The translations under genes were made by a program, and so were the position numbers. Shown piece after piece: positions 22,943 to 28,479 of a stretch of 28,479 nt of DNA (its first letter is position 1; each line of letters opens with the position of its first letter). This DNA is from Prevotella merdae (GTDB lineage Bacteria > Bacteroidota > Bacteroidia > Bacteroidales > Bacteroidaceae), in the NCBI RefSeq assembly GCF_900290275.1, contig NZ_LT985329.1, forward strand, positions 1 to 28,479, written 5' to 3'. A model generated the notes under the pieces. The model worked only from the letters and a program-made list of their open reading frames with translations, did no database searches and was not told where the DNA came from.

Positions 22943-23621
22943 GATATGGTTGATAGCAATTATCGGCACAGCAACGGCATCGGAAGCCAAGGCACAAGTG
23001 GTGTCATCCAATCCCTTGGAATGGATGGCATTGGCAGAAGGCAACGAACTTATCAACGATGAGATTGAAAAGCAAATCAACGGACAGACCAAGACGGCGT
23101 TGTTGCAGAACACGATGGCTGCCGAGTTCAACCAGATACACAAATGGGAGAAGAAGTACAACAGCTACTTGAAATCAGTGAATGGCTATGCCTCGTCGCT
23201 GAAAGCATGTACCCATCTGTATGATGATGGTGTGAAGATTTTCATCACGCTCGCCAAGTTGAAGGCAGCTATTGCCAATAATCCGCAGGGCATTGTGGCA
23301 AGCATGAGTATGAATAACCTGTATATCGAGACGGCAACGGAATTGGTATCGGTTTTTAATCTGCTGAATGATGCCGTGGCAAAAGGTGGAACGGAGAATA
23401 TGTTGACAGGAGCAGACCGCTCCAAGACTTTGTGGGCATTAAACGACAAACTATCAGCATTTCAGAAGAAGCTCAATAAACTGTATCTGAGCATCCGCTA
23501 CTATACCATGAGTGATGTGTGGAACAATATCACGGCAGGGATGATAGATAGGAGTAATGGTGAGATTGCTACGCAAGCATTGGGGCGGTGGCGAAGAGCA
23601 GCCAAAGTAAGTACACCATAA
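22923..23621 (+). CDS. Secreted protein of the mobile module, paralog 1 (TraI/DUF4141-like layout)
   Basis: Protein of 232 aa with a signal peptide (MRLQIGKIWLIAIIGTATASEAKA, cut near 24) and a long helical mature part. The C-terminus has KLNKLYLSIRYYTMSDVWNN and later RWRRAAKV, a pattern repeated in the next gene. Periplasmic, helical proteins of this size, such as TraI (DUF4141) in CTnDOT, belong to conjugation channels; that likeness is in layout only. The ATG overlaps the PH-domain gene by 20 bp, suggesting translational coupling. Confidence 0.7.
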   Translation: MRLQIGKIWLIAIIGTATASEAKAQVVSSNPLEWMALAEGNELINDEIEKQINGQTKTALLQNTMAAEFNQIHKWEKKYNSYLKSVNGYASSLKACTHLYDDGVKIFITLAKLKAAIANNPQGIVASMSMNNLYIETATELVSVFNLLNDAVAKGGTENMLTGADRSKTLWALNDKLSAFQKKLNKLYLSIRYYTMSDVWNNITAGMIDRSNGEIATQALGRWRRAAKVSTP

Positions 23622-23641
23622 TAATATAAAAGCATTCGAGT

Positions 23642-24316
23642 ATGAGAACATGGATATTTTGCTTTGGCATCATGCTGCTTTCTGTCTGCAAGGTGCAAGC
23701 CCAGAACGACCCTGTATTGGCTGGAATGATATACGCCTATACAGACAAGGCTGAAAAGGAGTTGAAGAACCAGGAGAAGGTGATGCTGATGCAGACCACT
23801 GGACATATCTGGTTGAAAGAGGAAGTGGAAGGAACCACCAACCTGCAACGAGAGTTCAACAACTACTTGGATTCGTTCCGCTCCATCGTGGTGTATGCTG
23901 CACAGGTATATGGCTTCTATCACGAGATAGATCGACTGGTGGATAACTTGGGAGGATTCACCAAGCAACTGGATAAACATCCGAGCAATACCCTTGCCGT
24001 GGCACTGTCTGCTAAGCGCAACAAAATCTATCGGGAGTTGATAATGGGCAGCGTGGAGATAGTGAATGACATCAGGCTGGTCTGCTTGTCAGGCAACAAG
24101 ATGACCGAGAAAGAACGAGTGGAAATAGTTTTCGGCATCCGCCCCAAGCTGAAGGTAATGAACAAAAAGCTGCAACGGCTGACCAAGGCGGTGAAGTACA
24201 CCTCGATGTCGGACATCTGGGCAGAGATAGAAAAAGGAAGCCACGACAAGGCAGACAAGAAAACAATCGTGAAGGACTGCATGAACAGATGGAAGCGAAA
24301 CGGAAAGATCAAATGA
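23642..24316 (+). CDS. Secreted protein of the mobile module, paralog 2
   Basis: Protein of 224 aa with a signal peptide (MRTWIFCFGIMLLSVCKVQA, cut near 20). The mature part is helical. NKKLQRLTKAVKYTSMSDIW near 182-201 and RWKRNGKIK at the end align with the same parts of the preceding protein, so the two are tandem paralogs that probably act together in the periplasm. Function unknown; a conjugation-channel role is inferred from context. Confidence 0.7.
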   Translation: MRTWIFCFGIMLLSVCKVQAQNDPVLAGMIYAYTDKAEKELKNQEKVMLMQTTGHIWLKEEVEGTTNLQREFNNYLDSFRSIVVYAAQVYGFYHEIDRLVDNLGGFTKQLDKHPSNTLAVALSAKRNKIYRELIMGSVEIVNDIRLVCLSGNKMTEKERVEIVFGIRPKLKVMNKKLQRLTKAVKYTSMSDIWAEIEKGSHDKADKKTIVKDCMNRWKRNGKIK

Positions 24317-24334
24317 CTACAAAAAGATACAACT

Positions 24335-24994
24335 ATGAGTATATGGGCAAAAATAGCAAAGTATGGCGGCAGTGCCTTGAAAGGTGCAGGTAGTGTCGCC
24401 AAGCAAGGACTGAAATCTGCAAGCAATACGGCTGTGCATCCCACCCAAGCACTAAGAGGCGCAGGAAGTGCGATGAAAACAGCCGCCGTGGGCAGCGCAG
24501 CAGGATATGTGGCATGGCAGAACCTTGTCAACGACAAGAGCATGGTGGAGATAGCCAGTGACGTGGTGGTCGGAAAAGACACCACGGAGAAAATATCCGA
24601 AGCCGTGGAAGATGTAAAAGGATTGAAGAACAAGGCTGGAGAAGCCGTGGATGCGGTGAATGGTGCCATGGGCGACATCAACAGCAAGTGGAGCGGCATG
24701 AGCAACTTCTTCCGTGGCATCTTCGGAGGCAACGGACTGGAGATGTTCGGCAACTTTTTCAAGAACTTAGGGAAAGGAAACGTGTCGGGACTGAGCCTTG
24801 CAGGACTGGTGACAGCAGCGTTTCTCACCTTCGGACGTTTCGGATGGCTTGGCAAGATAGCAGGAGCCATGCTCGGCATGATGCTCATCGGCAACAATTC
24901 AAATATCAAGAACATTGTCAGTGGTGATGGCGGTCAGGGAAGAAACGTAAACGAAGCAGAAGCGACCGCACGCAGTGGCGGCATGAAACGATAA
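24335..24994 (+). CDS. Gly/Ala-rich hydrophobic protein
   Basis: Protein of 219 aa without a classical signal peptide. The first 45 residues are Gly/Ala/Lys-rich and amphipathic (AKYGGSALKGAGSVAKQGLK). The middle is helical and charged. Near 154-187 two hydrophobic stretches (LSLAGLVTAAFLTFG, AGAMLGMMLIG) suggest a membrane hairpin. This hairpin resembles one in the 609-aa protein encoded at 26153 (PIAAILAGMF ... MTLIGMGG). Unknown function; the composition fits a membrane or pore component of an envelope complex. Confidence 0.65.
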   Translation: MSIWAKIAKYGGSALKGAGSVAKQGLKSASNTAVHPTQALRGAGSAMKTAAVGSAAGYVAWQNLVNDKSMVEIASDVVVGKDTTEKISEAVEDVKGLKNKAGEAVDAVNGAMGDINSKWSGMSNFFRGIFGGNGLEMFGNFFKNLGKGNVSGLSLAGLVTAAFLTFGRFGWLGKIAGAMLGMMLIGNNSNIKNIVSGDGGQGRNVNEAEATARSGGMKR

Positions 24995-25014
24995 AAACAT
25001 AAAACGACAACAAC

Positions 25015-25842
25015 ATGAGATATACAGAAGAAATGATGCTGCAATCAAAAAGCGGCTATTGTATGCCCTTTGAGGAGCGAGGCAAGGATGTGGAACTGAC
25101 ACTTGGCTATGGAAAACAGAAGCATCCTGTAACAGGAGACGTATTTTTCCATCACGGACTCGACTTCGAGGCAAATCACTATCTGCTGTCAGCCTTGGCA
25201 AGCGGAACGGTGTCGGGCATTGGCAATGATGCGACGCACGGCATCTACCAAGTGATACGCTACGGCAAGTATGAAGTGACCTACGCCCATCTTGCCAACG
25301 TGTTCGTGAACTTCGGACAAACCGTGAAGGCAGGAAACATCGTGGCTTTGAGCGGTGACAGACTGCATTTCGAGGTGAAGTTTGACGGCAAGGAGATCAA
25401 TCCGATTGATTTTCTGACCATGCTATATGGCAATGTGAAGGCAATGGAACAGACCGGTAAGACAGGTTTTTCTGAGTTTGAGACCTACGACATGAATATA
25501 GCCACACAGTATGACAAAGACCAGAAAGAGATAGAAGAATTGATGCTGCGCTTCATGCCATCGTATATGGAAGACCTGTATAAAGGTATGTATGTGACAC
25601 CGCAACATGCAGAGCAGTCGCTGAGGAACATTTTTTCGCTATCAGCAGCGAAACACTATTTCTATGAAGCTATGCCATCCATCAGCAACCCATTAGGCAT
25701 CGGGCAGAGAGCCATGCCCTTGGCTTGCAAGGTGCAGAACCTGCTGATAGCAGATTTCTTGAACTATCTGGCATTGCGGCATGGCATCTATCTGTCCACA
25801 CTGAGCGAAGTCCTAAAAAAAAACTCCATGACGAAGCCGTAA
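25015..25842 (+). CDS. Degenerate M23 (LytM-like) protein, zero-frame part
   Basis: Protein of 275 aa in this frame, no signal peptide. An M23 fold is recognisable: Zn-ligand pair His46/Asp50 in HHGLD, His92 in YAHLA, and LHFEVKFDG at 117-125. The catalytic HxH is changed to Arg116-Leu-His118, and the usual Thr/Gly loop before it is shortened, so peptidase activity is doubtful. The frame stops at 25842, just after a run of nine A, while a -1 frame continues to 26153 with smooth, non-repetitive protein-like sequence. The complete product would be about 379 aa. It follows the hydrophobic protein gene by 20 bp. A sequencing or assembly indel, a true mutation or programmed frameshifting could explain the split. 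Confidence 0.75.
   Translation: MRYTEEMMLQSKSGYCMPFEERGKDVELTLGYGKQKHPVTGDVFFHHGLDFEANHYLLSALASGTVSGIGNDATHGIYQVIRYGKYEVTYAHLANVFVNFGQTVKAGNIVALSGDRLHFEVKFDGKEINPIDFLTMLYGNVKAMEQTGKTGFSEFETYDMNIATQYDKDQKEIEELMLRFMPSYMEDLYKGMYVTPQHAEQSLRNIFSLSAAKHYFYEAMPSISNPLGIGQRAMPLACKVQNLLIADFLNYLALRHGIYLSTLSEVLKKNSMTKP
25815..25824 (+). other. Possible -1 frameshift site (A AAA AAC)
   Basis: Nine A (25815-25823) then C. In the upstream frame the heptamer A AAA AAC (25818-25824) is in the right register for -1 slippage and moves the ribosome into the frame open to 26153. Polymerase slippage on the A run is an alternative. No strong downstream stem was found by eye. Confidence 0.5.
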
Positions 25843-26153
25843 GGACAAGTGGCATCATCGACCCTCTCGCAGAATTGGACATCGACGTGCAGAGCTTTGA
25901 TATTCCAAGGTTGGTAAGTGTCTATCCAGACCGTGCAGGAGTGAGATGGTGGACAAAGGCGTGGTTCAATAACCGAGAGGAAGGAGAATGCTCCGTGGAG
26001 ATAGAACTGCAACAAGCCATCCTTTTCATCCATGACAGAATAGAGAAGGACTCTTGGCTGGAGGAATACTTTCCAAAGCAGATGGAAGTGTATCACCAAG
26101 CCATCGAGCAGACAAGAGAACAGATATTAGGTCAACTAAACGTAACGCTATAA
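25821..26153 (+). CDS. Continuation of the M23-like protein in the -1 frame
   Basis: About 110 residues starting KLHDEAVRTSGIIDPLAELD and ending in GQLNVTL. Helical, with Trp-rich VRWWTKAWFNN in the middle; no domain recognised. It has no good start of its own (an ATG at 25725 lies in the other part of the gene), so it is best read as the C-terminus of the preceding frame. Its TAA shares a base with the ATG of the next gene (TAATG), typical of translational coupling and a sign that this frame is translated. Confidence 0.6.
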   Translation, partial: KLHDEAVRTSGIIDPLAELDIDVQSFDIPRLVSVYPDRAGVRWWTKAWFNNREEGECSVEIELQQAILFIHDRIEKDSWLEEYFPKQMEVYHQAIEQTREQILGQLNVTL

Positions 26154-27982
26154 TGAGTACAATCAAGAACCCGACACGCTTTGCCGAACTGGAGTTTTGC
26201 CTTCAAGGATATTTTGACGGCAAGCTGGCACCTGTGATGAAACTGGTGCGAGATGACTTGACGCATAAGCAACTGGAGGAAAGAGGCAGATACCAGAGCA
26301 GTTTGGCAGGAGTACTTGCTTCTGCCAATCCGTATGCCGACAACACGGAATTTGTGCTGAAACAGACAGGCGAATGGAACAGCAAAACCACAGAGGACTA
26401 CTTGGAGATGTGCAACCAGAAGATATGGAAGGACAAAAACATCGTGAAGGACTTGGCGACTATTGCTGGCGAGTGGCGCAATGCCGTGGTGAAGGAAATT
26501 GGACGGAGCAAGTATGATGCCCTGTCGAAAGCCTGTGGTGAGGATTTGGCATACGCATATGTTGCGCAAAGGATGGAAGACCTGATGATTGGGAAGCTCG
26601 TCAAGGACAATACACCCAAGTCAACGATGGACTACATCTTGCGAAAGGCAGCACAAAACAGCATTTGGGGACTGCAAGAAGAGCTCCTGAAATCACCATT
26701 GACGACAGAGATAGAGGCTCGTGGTGAGAAAGCCTACAAACCAAGCAAGACGGAGAAGTTTGCTGGAGGGGCTACCGCCTCTGTAGTGGATGCCGTGACC
26801 ATGGGCGGTATCGGCAGTTGGAAGTCATTGGCTACCTTGGTGGGGAGCGGCATGGCATTGGGCTATATCCTCGATTCCAAGAAGGGAAACGGCGAACAGC
26901 GGAAAGAGCAAGCCATGGAATTGAGCATCAGCAAGGGCGTATTCGGACAGAACGGCAATGCCTTCACTGGTTTTCGCTCACAAGCCAAGAAAGTGAATGC
27001 CACCGACAATGGCTATGTCAAGACGCTCAACAGCAAACTCCATAACAAGATACATATCCCACAAAAAGCATTTACGCCTATGGCATGGACAGATAACAGT
27101 TTTAAGTTTCCTTTCCAAAAAGAGCAAGAGAAACGGAACGATCCGAAATACAAGAATGTACCGCTGATAGTGGCACCCGGCAAGGAAGATGCCTATCTGG
27201 AAGAGAAAGCCAAACACGACGCAGCCAAGGTTGCAGAGGCTGAGCGCATCATTCAAGAAAAGGAAGAGGCGCAACAAACAGAAACTGATGATCAACAGCA
27301 AGCGCAATCAGAGGAAGAACTGCAAGAACAACCTGAAAATGATAATAGCAACGGATGGGAAGGACTGTTGAAGAACTTCGGACTGAATGGTTTCAGCGAC
27401 ATCGGCAATAATCTTGGCTATGTGATAGCCATGTTGCCCGACATCCTCGTGGGTATGTTCACTGGCAAAACGCAATCATTAGGCTTGAAGGACAACATGA
27501 TGCCGATAGCCGCCATCCTTGCTGGAATGTTCGTGAAGAATCCGCTATTGAAGATGACACTCATCGGTATGGGCGGTGCCAATCTGCTGAACAAGGCAGG
27601 ACATGAAGCATTGGCAAACAAACGGGAAGGCAATGATGGAAATGCTGTATCATACGGTAATACAACAGCACAAGCAGTGCAATATAAGTCCTATCCAGAC
27701 GAACCGTTGAATCCGAGAATAGCCAACCCTGTGCTACAAGGCAACTGTTTAGTGGCAACCATCGACCGAGTGCCATACACCATCCAACTGCCAGAACATG
27801 TGGTTGGAGCATATCAAGCAGGAGCCTTGCCACTCAACACCCTTGCCAATGCCGTGCTTGCCAAGAGTGACCAGATGAGACAGATGGCAGAACGCAACTA
27901 TGGCGAGCAAGAAGTGAGAAGTGTGAGAAACGAGGCGATGGAAAACGCAGAGCAGCGAGAAGTCATCCAACGTTCAAGATAA
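26153..27982 (+). CDS. Large membrane protein of the mobile module, function unknown
   Basis: Protein of 609 aa. The N-terminal 200 residues are helical and charged. A Gly-rich hydrophobic stretch lies near 204-238 (SVVDAVTMGG, LVGSGMALGYIL). A Gln/Glu-rich acidic linker covers about 372-399. Hydrophobic helices follow near 421-480 (LGYVIAMLPDILVGMF, MMPIAAILAGMFV, MTLIGMGG), then a beta-containing tail (VATIDRVPYTIQLPEH). The ATG is chosen because it overlaps the stop of the preceding frame (TAATG); an in-frame ATG at 26054 would cut into that gene. No family recognised; context suggests a membrane component of a transfer or envelope complex. Confidence 0.7.
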   Translation: MSTIKNPTRFAELEFCLQGYFDGKLAPVMKLVRDDLTHKQLEERGRYQSSLAGVLASANPYADNTEFVLKQTGEWNSKTTEDYLEMCNQKIWKDKNIVKDLATIAGEWRNAVVKEIGRSKYDALSKACGEDLAYAYVAQRMEDLMIGKLVKDNTPKSTMDYILRKAAQNSIWGLQEELLKSPLTTEIEARGEKAYKPSKTEKFAGGATASVVDAVTMGGIGSWKSLATLVGSGMALGYILDSKKGNGEQRKEQAMELSISKGVFGQNGNAFTGFRSQAKKVNATDNGYVKTLNSKLHNKIHIPQKAFTPMAWTDNSFKFPFQKEQEKRNDPKYKNVPLIVAPGKEDAYLEEKAKHDAAKVAEAERIIQEKEEAQQTETDDQQQAQSEEELQEQPENDNSNGWEGLLKNFGLNGFSDIGNNLGYVIAMLPDILVGMFTGKTQSLGLKDNMMPIAAILAGMFVKNPLLKMTLIGMGGANLLNKAGHEALANKREGNDGNAVSYGNTTAQAVQYKSYPDEPLNPRIANPVLQGNCLVATIDRVPYTIQLPEHVVGAYQAGALPLNTLANAVLAKSDQMRQMAERNYGEQEVRSVRNEAMENAEQREVIQRSR

Positions 27983-28006
27983 GATAAATCGTAAAACAAT
28001 CATACA

Positions 28007-28479
28007 ATGAAAGAGAAAAGTCCACAAGAGAAGAATGCGGCAGAGCGTCAAGTGTCACTGATTACCGAAGGCCTGTCGAAAGCAGCCGACAACAAGGGTA
28101 TCTGGCTGAACGAGCAAGGAAAACAATATCCACGGTTTTACCCAAAAGGAGCGGCGGTGAGTCCGTTCAATGCCCTCGTGATGGGATTGAATTCCGACAA
28201 GAACGGATTTTCTACAAATCTTTACACGTTATTTAGTGAAGCCAAGAAGCGAGACGAGTCTGTGATGGCGCATGAGAGAGGTGTGCCGTTCAACTGGTAT
28301 GCGTGGAACAAGTATGTGAACCGGCATAATCCGGAAGACATCATCAGCAGAAAGGACTACCAGGAATTGTCGGCTACCGATCAGACACAGTACAAGGGCA
28401 TACATAATCGGGAAATACGAGTGCTGTTCAATATCGACCAGACCATGCTGCCACTAAAAGACAAGGAGAAATATGAAGA
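28007..28479 (+). CDS. ArdC-like (DUF1738-type) antirestriction/ssDNA-binding protein, N-terminal part
   Basis: Frame open to the right edge, at least 157 codons. After a charged start (MKEKSPQEKNAAERQVSLIT) it carries SPFNALVMGLNSDKNGFSTN and LYTLFSEAKKRDESVMAHERGVPFNWYAW, the pattern of the ArdC/DUF1738 N-terminal domain (a 'find a partner, fixed ingredients, then mode of use' order: N-A-L, then xxA, then G-x-P). Such proteins bind single-stranded DNA and protect incoming DNA from restriction after transfer. The zincin domain of ArdC, if present, lies outside the window. It starts 24 bp after the previous gene. Confidence 0.5.
   Translation, partial: MKEKSPQEKNAAERQVSLITEGLSKAADNKGIWLNEQGKQYPRFYPKGAAVSPFNALVMGLNSDKNGFSTNLYTLFSEAKKRDESVMAHERGVPFNWYAWNKYVNRHNPEDIISRKDYQELSATDQTQYKGIHNREIRVLFNIDQTMLPLKDKEKYE

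Noticed and set aside
1..28479. CRISPR array, tRNA or rRNA genes
   Set aside because: No regularly spaced direct repeats and no recognisable tRNA or rRNA sequence found on reading both strands.

Overview
The window reads as Bacteroidales DNA (Bacteroides, Parabacteroides or Prevotella type). The evidence is -7 promoter boxes of the form TAnnTTTG, few strong Shine-Dalgarno sites, a CTnDOT-family tyrosine recombinase, and families largely confined to Bacteroidetes mobile DNA (DUF1896, DUF3945/DUF4099, TraO-like barrel). No rRNA, tRNA or CRISPR array was seen. The window is a mosaic: one end of an integrated conjugative-transposon-like element, a thiol-metabolism gene block, a short scar region, and the start of a second, different mobile module.

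Region A (1 to about 10375) is GC-rich and mostly on the minus strand. Read from the element end inwards it holds an IntDOT-like integrase, a RhuM-like DNA-binding protein, two plus-strand and two minus-strand HTH (excisionase-type) proteins, a DUF3945 protein, topoisomerase III, DUF1896, and the N-terminal 820 residues of a giant methylase/helicase that runs off the left edge. The order HTH-HTH-orf-topB resembles the xis2c-xis2d-orf3-exc excision operon of CTnDOT. The integrase is 411 aa and has Ser259, Arg285, Lys287, His345, Arg348, His371 and Tyr381, the positions known for IntDOT. About 320 bp beyond its start lies GTAACTTTGC, an exact match to the CTnDOT target core GTAnnTTTGC, which probably marks the element end.

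Region B (about 10376 to 16340) is more AT-rich and all on the plus strand: an ArsR-family repressor with a Cys-rich sensor motif, a MATE efflux pump overlapping a bifunctional glutathione synthase (GshAB/GshF), then serine acetyltransferase and cysteine synthase. A 19-bp motif, GTAnnTTTrCGATwTAAAA, occurs just upstream of all three transcription units (arsR; MATE-gshAB; cysE-cysK), so they probably form one ArsR regulon that makes cysteine, converts it to glutathione and exports something. The element of region A has inserted into the arsR copy of this motif.

Region C (16331-17856) is a scar: a small lipoprotein and the C-terminal part of a TraO-like outer-membrane barrel on the minus strand, joined at a 12-bp palindrome to the C-terminal part of an acyl-CoA-ligase-like AMP-binding protein on the plus strand.

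Region D (17861-28479) is a second mobile-element module. A secreted M23 peptidase points left. A plus-strand operon points right: DUF4099/DUF3945 protein, a 74-aa protein, a protein with three degenerate repeats, a Toprim primase-like protein, a membrane PH-domain protein, two related secreted proteins, a hydrophobic protein, a degenerate M23-like protein split by a possible -1 frameshift at A AAA AAC, a 609-aa membrane protein, and an ArdC-like protein cut by the right edge. It looks like conjugation/cell-envelope machinery, but I cannot assign it to a named transfer system.
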